Positions 44,143-55,006 of a stretch of DNA of 64,000 nt are shown here, piece by piece. The notes under the pieces are model-generated. The model saw nothing but the letters and a program-made list of their open reading frames with translations. It did not search any database and was not told the origin of the DNA. The stretch is taken from positions 180,396-244,395 of the forward strand of contig MU008158.1 in NCBI GenBank assembly GCA_010909165.1. Reading direction: 5' to 3'. The number at the start of each line of letters is the position of its first letter. Positions within the stretch are counted from its first letter, which is position 1. Position numbers and translations under genes: made by a program. This DNA is from Anthoceros angustus. Lineage: Eukaryota > Streptophyta > Anthocerotopsida > Anthocerotales > Anthocerotaceae.

Positions 44143-45760
44143 CTACTGAGTGGGTGTTCCCCTTGCTCTCCTACCACGCCTCTGATCCGAACGATTCTCC
44201 CTCAAAACCTCCACCTCACTTTCGCTGCCCGTGGTTCCTTCCCCGCTTCTAGGGGGTTCCGCTCGTCTATTGCCCCCATGCATGTTATCCTGCTCCTCAT
44301 CACTAGATAGCCACACCGTGCGTTCATCCCTCCTCGCTCTGGCCTCCGCCTTGCTCATCTCCTCAAGCACCACTTGCGGGGGGTAGGCCCCAGCTCCCGT
44401 TCGAAGAAACCACTGGTAGACACCCGTGGCGGTTAAGATGTGTAGCCAGTAGTTTCTGCCCCCTCCTGTCCCAACAACCACATACACATTTGGAGTGAGC
44501 ACCCGCTCACCATGCAGGTAGCTAGAGCTCGCTCTCTTGCACCTACCCGTCGGAGACAGGACTGGCTCAGGGTGCGGTTGCTGCCAGTGGCCTCCTGCTC
44601 CTTGGGCGGCATCTCGCTCCGCCCTTCTGACGACCTCCTCCGCTTCTTGCCACTCCGTAGGTAGGAGTAGGGGGACCGGTGCGGTCCTTGGCGCTTCGTT
44701 GGTGGGGGCCATCTTTCGCCGCTTGGCTACCCTCCTCGTCCGGCGAGGCTCATGGCTGGGACCGCGATTGATTCTTTGATGGCGACATGACTCCCTCCCT
44801 GTGGGTGCCCCTTCTTGCGCGGGGAGCTCCGCTGAAGGAACCAAAAGAAAGGAGGCGGGGATGTCTTCCCACACTTCCCTGGGCAGCGAGGGGGTCCGTT
44901 CCAGTCATATGGAGTCCGGAATCCCCTCCCAGTCGTCTTCCTCCCGGGCCCGCTTGGCCTTAGGAGGACGGACCTCCGCCTCTGGCGCTCTTTCCTCGCG
45001 CTCCGCCTCCGGCAAGGCCGCCAGCCCCTTCCGGAGCGCCCGCTCCTCCTCTCCCTCCTTCAGGAGGTTGAGGTGTCCCCATACATGGATGAGGAATGGT
45101 GACAACGCCAATGGAGGCGGCTTCTCACTACGGAGTTTCCTCGCCTCCTGGTTGATCTGGGCGAAGATAATTCGCCCCCAGTCGGCCCTCTTCCCTCTCT
45201 GCAGGGCGTGGAGGAACACCAGAAGGTTGTCACCAAGGTGGTCCACCTTGGTGAGCATGTTCCAATGGACAATGACCTTCGCCACTGCCCTCACCGCTGT
45301 CCAGTGGTCCGACATCAACCAGCCGTTGGAGGACCGTTCGTCCGGCCTCAGCGGACGCGCCCTCTGCGCTTACCTTTCCCTCACCTTGAGGGCTCGGAAC
45401 TCGCCCCCAATTTCTTCAGGCGCGGGCGGTTGTAAAGCCGCCTCGGGACCTCCGGTCCACCTCCTGAGTCCTCCTCTCGGGCTCTTGGAGCGGACCTCCT
45501 TGTTGGCCACTGCCAACATTTTCTGAGCGTACTCTCGGACCAAGGTGATGCTATCAAAAGTCCAGACAGCCTGGAAGATATCCAGGTTCCATTCCTCTAC
45601 CCAACTCCTCCGCTTCCTCCAGCCACGGTCCAAAGTCTGGGAAGCGTTTGGTGACGATGTTGCGCTCCACCAGGCGCCAGGGCTCCCACACTTTCGCCGC
45701 CTTCTTAGGCCCCATTGCTGCGTTCACGTCGTTCGGCTGCTGAGGGTGGAGGCTTCGCAA
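44143..45760 (-). pseudogene. Gag-like protein of a plant retroelement, two internal stops
   Basis: A minus-strand frame runs from 45633 to 44143, interrupted only by a TAA at about 45367 and a TGA at about 44902. An upstream frame at 45760-45554 (MGPKKAAKVWEPWRLVERNI) overlaps it. Motifs: FDSITLVREYAQKMLAVANK, EVRSKSPRGGLRRW, WLMSDHWTAVRAVAKVIVHW, NMLTKVDHLGDNLLVFLHAL, GKRADWGRIIFAQINQEARK. A basic part follows (HEPRRTRRVAKRRKMAPTNE), then NYWLHILTATGVYQWFLRTG. This resembles the plant 'putative transposon protein' gag-like domain found in LTR elements; that is inference from pattern. No pol follows, so it is a non-autonomous or truncated element. Confidence 0.5.
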
Positions 45761-46009
45761 CTCTCTGCTCTCTCGTCGCTGAGTCGATCGCTCCGGTCAT
45801 AAAATGACTGCTACTCGCAAAGATGCTCGCGCTTGAAGAGACAACGCGGGCGGGATGTCTTAGCGCCGCGAAAACAGCTGCGAGGTTCGAAGAATGACCT
45901 TCCTTCATGGCGCCGAGTAAATGAAGCGCGGATGGGCGTCCCTTCGTAGCCATCGCAGACGCCAACCTTATCTTACGCCACCGTACTCGTTATCTTGGCA
46001 TGCCTCTAG

Positions 46010-46440
46010 CCTTATTTGGCAGCGATAGCTCTAATACCTGGCGCCACATGCTCGGGCGTGGATACTTGCCTGCTTAACCCGCCCAGCAACCCTACGGTCC
46101 TAGTCCGGCGTGCACGTCCACCTCTCGGCCGTCCGCGTGGCCGATCGCCCAAAATGCGCTCCCAACTCCCAAGTTACTTTACTTGGCGTACTTATCCCGA
46201 CTTACTCCGGAGTGTAGTCTGGACTTACCGCAATGTACTCCCGAGCGACGTGTCCACTCGGAGTGTGGATTCGTGGCGCTCAGGAAGGTCGCGGTCCAGC
46301 CCTCTCCACCTACTCCGGAGTGTAGTCCGGAATACTCCAGCCTTATTTCTCCCTTTCCGCCTTATTTTCTACTACATACTTACGAAAAAAACAAAACTTA
46401 GCTCATTACCTACCAAAGGGAAGAGTCCGTAGCCCACACC
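46010..46440 (-). repeat. LTR-like sequence upstream of the gag-like gene
   Basis: The segment 46180-46430 ('tggcgtacttatcc' through 'cttacgaaaaaaacaaa') reappears inverted at 63240-63432 with the same ends and a GC-rich, indel-rich middle containing CTCCGGAGTGTAGTC repeats. Its position 5' of the gag-like frame suits a 5' LTR or leader. No partner in direct orientation was found. Confidence 0.5.
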
Positions 46441-47538
46441 TAGAAAGGACTTTCTCCAGTAACCCCTTTTTGCACATAGACTGCCACAAACCCCAAATTG
46501 TACGCCTAAAAATCCACACTGAAAATGGCCGTTTTGAAGAGTTTAGGTCTTATTTATGCGTGTACGAACTTATCTGATTTTAAACTTTATCAAATTATGA
46601 GGTTTCCTGAAACAAGGTTATTTTCACAACCGGCACGAATATGTTTAGAGTCTTTACAAAACATGCTGTGATTCTGGTGTGCAAACCTTTCACTCGCATC
46701 AATCAGTCCTAAAACAGACAGCCGAGTTGTAAGAACGACTCCGCTGCTTCATCCATGTGCATTGTGGAGCCTTAGACTTCCTCACGTACCCTCACGTAGC
46801 AAGCCTACGAGGCATGAAACAGCCAACCGAGTTTTAAGGAGAATTCCTTTGTTTCATCCATCTGCACGGTTAAAGCTCTACCTCATGTACCTCACACAAC
46901 TAGCCAAGGCTCTTCCTCTTGTAGCTCACACAACTAGCCGAGGCTCTACCCCATGTACCTCGCACAAGTAGTCGAGGCTCTACAACATGTACCTCACACA
47001 ACTAGGCGGTATAAAACAATCATTATCATAATCATTATCAAGGAGTGATCTCACGCAAAAGACCGCAAACAATCATGTTTATCTTAATATATTATCAATT
47101 ATGATTATTAAAAAATACATGATGATCTCATCTTTATTATTTTAGTATGAATAATAATAATAAGTGGCGATGTTTTAATGGAGCATAGATATCGACATTT
47201 ATAAATATTCACAGCATATATTAGAAATATGCTCGACATTTATAAATATGCCTGGCATTTCCCAATCTTATAGTAATTATTCCATCAATGTTCCAAAATA
47301 TGTCATGAGATCCTAGTCCGAGTTTGCCACTCTAAGCTCCACATTGGTCATTGGTTTCTACATACCCCTTGAGAGCATGAAATATTTTTTCTCTACAATT
47401 GGGAGATGGAGAATTGTTCTTCAACCAAGGCATGATGTTACATTGATTATAGAAAAGGTCATCGGCCTCGTCCTCGTCCTCGTCCTCGAAAGGTCCTCGG
47501 TATTGTCCGCCTCTTCATCTTCGTCTTCATGTTCCTCC

Positions 47539-47769
47539 TAAAAACATTTACAATGTATGCCATAGCCAGATCACATGTGTAGGCGGTAGTCAAACCGAGC
47601 CGGGAACAAGTGCACAAGTACAAGCAAGCACAAGGGAGAAGTGATGTTACATTAAAGGAAAATAAACCATATATACATAATAACGGTTCGGTTACGAAAC
47701 CGCTCAAACTGAAAATATGAAACTACCTCTAGCCTTTAACTGATTATATTAACCCAGGTTATTCTAATA
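47539..47769 (-). repeat. Copia-C 3' LTR
   Basis: Starts TAAAAACATTTACAATG and ends TATTCTAATA on the plus strand. Followed by the PPT on its right side. Confidence 0.92.
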
Positions 47770-47882
47770 CTCCCACTTAGTTCCAATATTTTCTAAATTG
47801 GAAGTAAACTTGAAGTCTAAAAGATTCTGTCCTAGAAGGCAAGCTCGTCTTTCTGAACAGTAATGACCTCCACGGCCACAAG

Positions 47883-48763
47883 TTGAGCATGAACTTGTCC
47901 CTCTCACCTGCTTCCAATTACGCTCCCTCTCTTCCTATAACTAGTGCGATGGCCACACTGAGCACCATCGAACTATTGTTGCTTGTAGTCACTGTAGCTG
48001 CCCTCACCTTCTTCCTCGCCTGGTTTTCAAGATCTCACTGCTCCCATCAGAGGCTTGAGCTGTCCTCCATGGCAGACTCAATTCAGGGCTTGAGGTGCCT
48101 GAACTGTGAAAGGATATGGATACCAATTCACAAGTTCTCTGAGAGGCAATCCTGTCTTCACGCCATGTACTGCCTCGAGCCCAACGTTGTCTCCTTCTAC
48201 TCCTCAAAAGGCGCTCCATATCCAAAAGGTGAAAGCGAAGACCCGGCGTCTTGATCACAAGTGGAAATCCTAAATGTATATACAGCTCATCACTTCCACC
48301 AAGCGACCTGCAAGGTGACTGAGCAAAGGGGAAAGAAAGGAGTGGCTGGCTATTGACCCGACTAAGGAGGAGCTGAAGGCCTACATGAAGATACCCCTCC
48401 CAGTGGATTCTGATGACGAAACCTATATGGAGATGGAATGGGGAGTGAAGCTTGTCAAGAAAGGTGTGAGACAAACTACAGCAAAACAAGTGAAGAAGGG
48501 TAACGACAGTGCTACAAATAGAGAGGAAAGCAAGAAGAAGACTGTTGCTGAAACGAGCGAGAAGGAGAAACCTGCTGCCCACATGAGTGATTCAGGAGTG
48601 TGGGTCAAGTTTGGACGTAAGTTGCTGTCTAAGAACGCTGTATTGAACTTCTGATACTTGCTAGGAAGACACTAATCTCTCCTGTGTATGTGCAGACCTT
48701 AATGAAGAGTTTGCCAAAGCTGATCAGGCTCGTGAAGACCTGGTAAAAACACTGAAGAAGTAA
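47883..48763 (+). CDS. Antisense three-exon gene carried by copia-C
   Basis: Exon 1 starts at the ATG at 47883 (MSMNLSLSPASNYAPSLPIT; a second ATG at 47949). It has a hydrophobic helix ELLLLVVTVAALTFFLAWF, a Cys-rich stretch (GLRCLNCERIW) and ends ...GAPYPKG at a GT at 48229. Exon 2 (48329-48616) encodes RKEWLAIDPTKEELKAYMKI, an acidic bit (PVDSDDETYMEMEWGVKLVK) and a Lys/Glu-rich tail. Exon 3 (48696-48763) encodes LNEEFAKADQAREDLVKTLK and ends in TAA. Both introns (100 and 79 bp) restore one frame of about 230 aa. The product looks like a single-pass membrane protein with a charged soluble part. I do not recognise it. It may be a captured host gene; no host copy is in the window. The intron 1 acceptor (GCAAAG) is weak. 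Confidence 0.6.
48617..48695 (+). other. Second intron of the copia-C antisense gene (79 bp)
   Basis: Donor GTAAGT after TTTGGAC, acceptor TATGTGCAG. Joining gives ...GVWVKFG-H-LNEEFAKAD in frame. Boundary quality is high; without splicing exon 2 would end at a TGA at about 48654. Confidence 0.75.
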
Positions 48764-48802
48764 GGCAAGCTCCCACTGGAGGATTAGAAGTGAAGGACCT
48801 AG

Positions 48803-51085
48803 CTAGTGGGCAGTGCCCTTGATAGCAACAGCAGGAATATCACAAATGCCAGCAGAAAGTGTGTGCTTTTCATGTACTGGCTTCGAGAGAGCTTTTGTAA
48901 GGAGATCTGAGACATTGTCCTCTGTAGGAACATAAGATACTATTACCTCTCCCTGCTTTGCGGCTTGACGAATGAAATGGTGGCTGATCTCGATGTGTTT
49001 GGATTGGCAGATTGGTTGTCGCACCAGCGTGGTGTTGGTCCTGGTTGGAGTTATCCAAGTCCCTTAAGAAAATTTCGGATCCATATTACCTCCTTAGATG
49101 CTTGAGTCATGGCTGCATATTCTGCCTCCGTTGAGGAAAGGCAAATGGTTGATAACTTTTTGCTAGACCATGACACTGCAGAATTACCCATGAAGGTACA
49201 GTATGCTGCAACACTGCGACGAGTGTCTGGATCCCTCGCCCAATCCGCATCACAATAAGCTGTAAGGTCTAAACTATCCTTGGACTTTGAAAAGCGTAAC
49301 CCTTGCCTAGCGGTTCCTCTGAGATACCTAAAAATGCGCTTAACAGCAGTCCAGTGAGGCTATCTAGGATTTTCTAAGAACTGGCTAATAGCTCCCACTG
49401 CCATGGTGATATCCATGCGTGTCCAGCCAGAAAGGTAAATCATCGAGCCAACTGCTTGCCTGTAGGGGATCCTACTCATAAGCAGTTTTTCTTCATCCGT
49501 TGTGGGACATTGCTCCAGAGAGAGCTTCTCCCCTAAGGCCATTGGAGTTGAAACTGGCTTGGAATCCAACATGTTGAAGCGCTTGAGGAGTTGATGGACA
49601 AAATGCTCTTGGTGAATGTCGATAGTGCCATCAGTCCTATTGAGGTGGAACTGAACACCCAATGAAAAGGTGAGTTCTCCAAGGTCATTCATTTCAAATT
49701 GAGAGAGAAGAATTTGCTTGATTCAAGCCATAAATGTAGCAGAATTGCTAAACAGAAAGTTGTCGTCAACATAAACGGTGAGGATCACAAAATCTATCCC
49801 GTCCCATAGGATATACACACTAGTGTCCGCATCGAGACAGGTGAAGCCCAGTTCAATAAGAAGTTTGTGAAATACCTCATACCAAGCTCTAGAAGCCTGT
49901 TTAAGACCATAAAGTGTCTTAGGAAGCTTGCAGACTTTGTCCTCATCTATGACGAAACCCTCTGGTTGGCACATATAGATGTCTTCCTCCAACAAGCCAT
50001 TCAGAAAAGCCGTCTTAACGTCCAGTTGGTGTACAAGGAGGTTATAGTGGGCTGCTATAGCTAGCAAAATTCGTACAGAGGTAGACTTAACAACGGGTGC
50101 AAAGGTTTCGTTGTAGTCAAGACCAGGTATTTGGCTATAGCCCTTGGCCACCAGACGTGCCTTATATCTACCAACAGTTCCATCAGTGTTCAACTTCTTC
50201 TTCAAAACCCACTTGCAGGCTACAGGCTTTCTACCTTTAGGAAGGTCGACTAGTTTCCAAGTTTTGTTTTTGATGAGTGACAGGTACTCAGACTCTGTAG
50301 CTGCTTGCCAAAAAGAGGCCTCAGGGCCTTCTAAGGCTTCCTTATAAGTGGATGGTTCTCCTAAAGATGCTGAAACACTTAGGGCTAATGCTGGGGACAT
50401 TGCTACATGTGCGGTATAAGGTGGTTCTCTCCATTCAGACATGGGTTTGCGGATGCAAGTGGAACGACGAAGAGGTGGAGGCTCATCTTCCGGGTCAGAC
50501 TCCAAGATGCTATCAAGAGTGGGATCTATTGTGTGATCGGACAAGACATCAGAAGTACCTGAAGTGCTCTCATCATTATGGCCTGCTGGAGCATTATGGT
50601 CTGCTGTAGGACCTATGTCAACTGGGGGAACTTGGTTGACAGCTTGAGTACCATCTGGTTGAGTAGCATCTGGTTGTGGTGCCCCCTCTTGATCCGAAGA
50701 TGGAAACAAATCATCGTCGTCAAAGAAACTAACCTCATCAGCATCAACAGGGTCAGGATCATCATTACCATAAATTGAAGCAGGAGGTGTAGTTGCATCC
50801 GAGGGTAAGGCGAATTGTCTCTTCATGTAAACAACATGAAAAATGACACTACGTGATAGGGTAAGCTGGTGATGTGAGTTAAAGGCTTGTATCCTTCACC
50901 TCTTGATGCAGAAAGACATGCTTGGAAGCCTTGGGGTCAAGCTTGGAACGCTGTGCTGGAGGTACAAGACGATGTGTGTGCTCCAAAAATACGAACATGG
51001 CGTGCATCGAGTCTTCTCCAAAAGAGTCAAAAGGGCCAAGATAAGATTGTTGGCAGCGATTTTGTACATAGTTCGCTGCCATCAA
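48803..51085 (-). pseudogene. Copia-C RT and RNase H
   Basis: Frame 50826-49723 (367 aa) starts with an acidic linker and contains [79 protein letters not shown] and the catalytic TVYVDDNFLFS. One TGA at about 49733 interrupts it. The same frame then reads MNDLGELTFSLGVQFHLNRT and YRQAVGSMIYLSGWTRMDIT (49692-49360). RNase H and the pol end (QPICQSKHIEISHHFIRQAA, NVSDLLTKALSKPV) occupy 49024-48803 after frame changes. The integrase tail is at 51085-50879. Catalytic residues survive, but the copy is not intact. Confidence 0.85.
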
Positions 51086-51175
51086 AGCTTGTTAATACCT
51101 ACGGGTAAGTCCGGCAAAGAGGCGGAGGCAGTAGCCTCTGTGAGTTCTATTCTTGCGTTCCGAGAAAGCATTTTG

Positions 51176-52396
51176 CTACGTGTAGAGCACAAGATGGCGA
51201 TATAGGATGCCTTCCTGCTGACAAAAGGCTACGAAAGCATGAGTGGTGTACTCACCACCATTGTTTGTCCTGAGTATTCGCACCTTGCAGGAAGTCTGTC
51301 GCTGGGCATATGCGATGTAAGACTTAAAACAGTCGAAAGCTTCACTTTTGTGTCGTAAAAGAAAAACAACACAGTATCGGCTCCATTCGTCGATGAAAGT
51401 GATGAAATAGTCTGCTCCGCCAAAGGACGTGGTCGACATGGGACCACAAACGTCACTATACACAGTGTGGAGCAACCCATCAGCACGACTTAAAGACTTG
51501 TCTTTGAAAGGGAGGGCGTGTGCCTTACTAAGCTGACATGCCTCGCAGAAAGCATCCTTGTCAAAGGGAAATGACAGAGGTTCCCTGTAACTCTCACCTT
51601 GTATGAGTGTGCCTAGACGCTGGAAGTTAACGTGACCTAGACGGCAGTGCCATAGCTGAGTAGAAATAGCCTGTGTGGCATGAACAGATTGAAAGGAAGT
51701 GGTAACTGTTCTAACATTCAGCAAATAAAGGTCATGGTAGGGTGAACCTGTAAATAAGGTGTGATCTGCCCTAACTTGTGTGACGTAACAACCTTGCTGA
51801 TCAAAACTCACTCGGCAATTGTGTTCCTGTGTCAGCTTCAAGACAGACATGAGATTCTTAGTCATGGAGGGAACATAGAGGACATCTGTGAGCGTAAGGT
51901 TAGAGGAATCTGGTAGGGTAATGAGAACTGAGCCTGATCCTTTGATGGAAAGTCCACTGTCATCACCCAGGAGCACAAACTGCTTAGTATCACTAGACAA
52001 AGTGAAAACTGAGAAGGCATTCCTATGAAAGCAGATGTGGCTAGTACCCCCTGAATCTAAAAACCATGAGTCGGGGCTTGGATAGGCAAGCATGAGGATA
52101 GTGCGCTTGTGTTGATTGGCCGGTGACATTACTCTCTGGTTGGTGGTCACGCTTGGGCTCCCGATTCTTCTTTTTCCGGCAGTCTCGTTCGTAATGACCG
52201 GGTATCTTACACCAGTTGCACAAAAAAGTCTTCTTGGAAGTAGTGTCTCTCTATGATTGTTGTGAGGATCCACGACCTCTACCTCTGCCTCTGGATCCTC
52301 CTCGTCCTCATGTGAAGAGTACGCGTGTACTCCTGAATGTTGAGCCTTTCGACTTATGAAAGCTCCTATTGCACTCCTCAGATATGAGAGCACCAA
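51176..52396 (-). CDS. Copia-C gag C-terminus, protease and integrase (406-aa frame)
   Basis: One open frame contains the protease (SPDSWFLDSGGTSHICFHRN), the pre-integrase zinc module (LWHCRLGHVNFQRLGTL ... FCEACQLSKAHALPF) and the integrase core with YSDVCGPM (first Asp), FITFIDEWSRYCVVFLLRHK and ILRTNNGGEYTTHAFVAFCQ. The second Asp motif reads RTNNGGEY where an Asp-Asn is usual, so the core may be damaged. The protease site is D-S-G-G where relatives have D-S-G-A. The adjacent frame 52223-52041 provides the zinc knuckle (CNWCKIPGHYERDCRKKK). The frame ends 51176; the integrase C-terminal tail follows after a shift. Confidence 0.85.
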   Translation of the reverse strand: MVLSYLRSAIGAFISRKAQHSGVHAYSSHEDEEDPEAEVEVVDPHNNHRETLLPRRLFCATGVRYPVITNETAGKRRIGSPSVTTNQRVMSPANQHKRTILMLAYPSPDSWFLDSGGTSHICFHRNAFSVFTLSSDTKQFVLLGDDSGLSIKGSGSVLITLPDSSNLTLTDVLYVPSMTKNLMSVLKLTQEHNCRVSFDQQGCYVTQVRADHTLFTGSPYHDLYLLNVRTVTTSFQSVHATQAISTQLWHCRLGHVNFQRLGTLIQGESYREPLSFPFDKDAFCEACQLSKAHALPFKDKSLSRADGLLHTVYSDVCGPMSTTSFGGADYFITFIDEWSRYCVVFLLRHKSEAFDCFKSYIAYAQRQTSCKVRILRTNNGGEYTTHAFVAFCQQEGILYRHLVLYT

Positions 52397-53363
52397 TTAT
52401 CTCCCCGAGAGTCACCTTCGGTTGTTGTCCAGCAGTAGCTGCCTGTACGGCTGTGTGGATGGTGGCATTCTGACTGCCAACAACTTGCTGATAACTCTCA
52501 AGAAAAGAAGCCAAGAGGCTGATGGCAGCTTGAACTTCTGTCAGCACTGTACCACAATAAGCAAGGTTAGCACGAAGTGTCCTAAACTTGTTAATATATG
52601 CCTCAACAGGCTCATTGTCTCGCATTCGGAGGTTGAAGGCGCATGCACAAGAGATGCAGAGCTCTTGTCTTGGTAGATGGACTCAAAGTCTTTCCATACA
52701 TCATGAGAGGTTTTGGCACCTATGGTGTGTGGCATCGTGTTTCTATCTAAGGCAGCAATGAGTATAGAATGTGCATGCCTATCCTTCCGCTCCCATGGGG
52801 GCTAGGATTTCGTCTGCCGTTCTAACAGGGTTTGTGACCTTGGGTTCTGTCCCATCCACGATGGAAAACAACTCATTCTCTTCGAAAATTTGAGTCAATC
52901 TCCTGACCCAGATGCCGTAATCTGTACCATTAAACCTGTCTTTATCTCTAAACTCTATCTTCAAGCGAGTTGAGACAGTAGGAGCAGGAAGTGGTGCTGG
53001 TCCTCCAGACATGGTGACAGGCGCTAAAATACTGTTCAAGACAAGTTGTAACAGTTTCTGCCTCTCAAGCTCTAGAAGGTTGCGTGGTGAGAAATCCCAC
53101 GCAGGATAAGTAGCAGCATCAGCAAAGAGAAAAGATATATCTTCACTGAGTTCATTATCAGCTGATGAGCCATCCGACATAAAAGGGTAAGAGATTACAG
53201 AAGGTGCAGGGCACCAGGGGACGATTGCGGCCGAATCTGGTGGACATGGATTCCACTGCGGAGTGTCCTTCGCAAAGCAGATGTATTTGCTTACATCGGC
53301 CACGGCGGTTGATGAAGTCATCTCGCCTTTGCGCTTGTTGCGTGCTCCTGAGAGCTGCCCCAA
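52308..53363 (-). pseudogene. Copia-C gag N-terminal part
   Basis: Frame 53363-52779 (194 aa) starts MGQLSGARNKRKGEMTSSTA. It has an unusually long N-terminal extension of about 130 residues before the conserved STRLKIEFRDKDRFNGTDYG, IWVRRLTQIFEENELFSIVD. It then shifts frame at about 52780 and again to 52625-52308 (NEPVEAYINKFRTLRANLAY, VGSQNATIHTAVQAAT). Known role: structural protein of the virus-like particle. The start is the first ATG downstream of the PBS that stays open. Confidence 0.8.
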
Positions 53364-53716
53364 GATGGCGACTTCCCTTCGTGGCAGTTTGTGGTTGTCT
53401 TGTTGGTGTCAACGCTCCTCACAGGGCATGTCGCTCGGTGAAGAGGTGCTGATGGTCGGCGGAGTGGTTCTCGCACTAACTGAGATGCTCTCACAAACCG
53501 ATTTCGTGTGGTCGATGCAGGCTCGCTCCTCTCCTCTGATATGCAATCTTCGCAAAGGAATTGCCGCTTTGTCCCGGGGGAAAAGAACGGGGAAGACGCT
53601 TGTGAGAAGATCTGGGAGGAGGCGATCGAAATCTATGCCTCGGCATCTTGAAAACAGGACAACCAAATCATGGGGCCTTTAGGTGCACGAGCGCCCAATG
53701 CTTTCGCCTAAACCTT

Positions 53717-53728
53717 GCTCTGATACCA
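53717..53728 (-). other. Copia-C primer-binding site
   Basis: The complement is TGGTATCAGAGC, matching the 3' end of plant initiator tRNA-Met; it directly abuts the 5' LTR. Confidence 0.95.
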
Positions 53729-53966
53729 TAAAAGCATTTACAAGTATGCCATAGCTAGATCACATGTGTAGGCGGTAGTCAAACCGAGCCGGGAGCAAGT
53801 GCACAAGTACAAGCAAGCACAAGGGAGAAGTGATGTTACATTAAAGGAAAATAAACCATATATACATAATAGCAGTTCGGTTCTGAATGAACTACTCAAT
53901 GAAAATATGAAACTACCTCGCTAATATTATATTAACCCAGATTATTAGGCAAAGGCTATTCTAATA
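53729..53966 (-). repeat. Copia-C 5' LTR
   Basis: Starts TAAAAGCATTTACAAG and ends TATTCTAATA on the plus strand, followed by CCTCC (target duplication). Confidence 0.92.
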
Positions 53967-54199
53967 CCTCCTCCCCATCCTTAGATCTTGTGCAAGTTCT
54001 CGTCTTTTGTTCTTTGGTCATCCTTGTCTTCTTATTTATCGTCGTTGGGGCAGCTTTGTCACCTCATCATCATCTTGGGTCATCCTGGTCCTGGTCCTGA
54101 CTCAATTGGCCCTAGCTCCTGGCCCAGCCTCAGGCCCTAGTGGTCCTAGCCTGCTCCCATGGCCCTGCTTTCGTGGCCCTGCTCCTGCCTTTCAGCCCA

Positions 54200-54312
54200 T
54201 TAGCCCTGGCCTGTCGCCCGCCCACCGCCTGGCCCGCCTCGCCCTGCTGCCCGCCCGCCCGCCCGCCGCCCGCCCTGGCCTCGCCGCCCGCCCGCCGCCT
54301 CGCCGCCCGCCT

Positions 54313-54343
<31 letters not shown>

Positions 54344-55006
54344 GCCCTCACCGTCGTCCTCATACTCATCCTCGACCTGGTCATCCCCGTTCTCAGTCTC
54401 ATTATTGACCGATAAGGTGAGTGTGGGTGGGAGTACTCGAGCGAAAATGGGTGGATCATTTTCTTGTCGTTCCTCGAGAAGAAGCAGAAGCATCTCTCTA
54501 TGATAAAAATCATAAAAGCTCAATAACCCCTCGTAGTACTCATATGGATCCTCAACCGCATCCTCATCCTCGTCCACATCCTCATCCTCCAAATCGTCGT
54601 CCTCATCCCCATCCTCGTCCACATCCTCATCCTCCAAATCGTCGTCCTCGTCCTCATCCTCGTCCACATCCTCATCCTCCAAATCGTCGTCCTCGTCCTC
54701 ATCCTCGTCCACATCCTCATCCTCCAAATCGTCGTCCTCGTCCTCATCCTCATTCTCATTCTCATCGGCCTTGTCCTCATGGGGGAATATATCACCTCTG
54801 CAATTGGGACATGTGGAATGATTCCCTATGATCCATGGCATCAAACATTGGTTGTGGAAAATGTGTCCACATGCATTCACTGTGATGATCTCTTCGTCGT
54901 TTAGAATAGGTTCAAGACAAATAGCACAATCTTTGGTCTCCTTGCCATAGCACTTGTTTAGTGTCACATTTGCACCATATAGCTTATCCATTTTCACTTG
55001 ACTCAA
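54200..55006 (-). CDS. RING-H2 protein with acidic repeat, copy A
   Basis: 268 aa. The N-terminus MSQVKMDKLYGANVTLNK leads into a RING-H2 finger with Cys27, Cys30, Cys46, His48, His51, Cys54, Cys66 and Cys69 (C-x2-C-x15-C-x-H-x2-H-x2-C-x11-C-x2-C). All eight zinc ligands are present, so an E3 ubiquitin ligase or zinc-binding role is likely from the fold. Four tandem 15-residue acidic units (DDDLEDEDVDEDEDE) follow, encoded by a 45-bp DNA repeat at 54575-54750. Then come a conserved part (VEDPYEYYEGLLSFYDFYHR, VLPPTLTLSVNNETENGD) and a Glu-Gly repeat that runs into an Ala/Gly/Arg-rich tail. Copy B ends in the Glu-Gly repeat, so the tail is probably repeat-derived. Copia-C is inserted 230 bp past its stop. 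No introns; no membrane segment. Confidence 0.75.

Larger units (their letters stand above)
47539..53966 (-). mobile_element. Copia-C, complete Ty1/copia element with TSD
   Basis: LTRs lie at 47539-47769 (231 bp) and 53729-53966 (238 bp). A perfect PBS (TGGTATCAGAGC, complement of 53717-53728) abuts the 5' LTR and the PPT (CTAAGTGGGAG, complement of 47770-47780) abuts the 3' LTR. A 5-bp target duplication CCTCC flanks the element at 47534-47538 and 53967-53971. The LTR ends are TA...TA rather than TG...CA, fixed by PBS, PPT and TSD together. Gag-protease-integrase-RT-RNase H run 53363 to 48803. An antisense spliced gene occupies the 1 kb between pol stop and PPT. LTR divergence of about 10% argues against a very recent insertion. 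Confidence 0.92.

Noticed and set aside
46762-46971. 69-codon frame present in both duplication copies (also 59002-59211)
   Set aside because: Its conservation is explained by the segmental duplication and the 34-bp repeat within it. The peptide has no recognisable feature.
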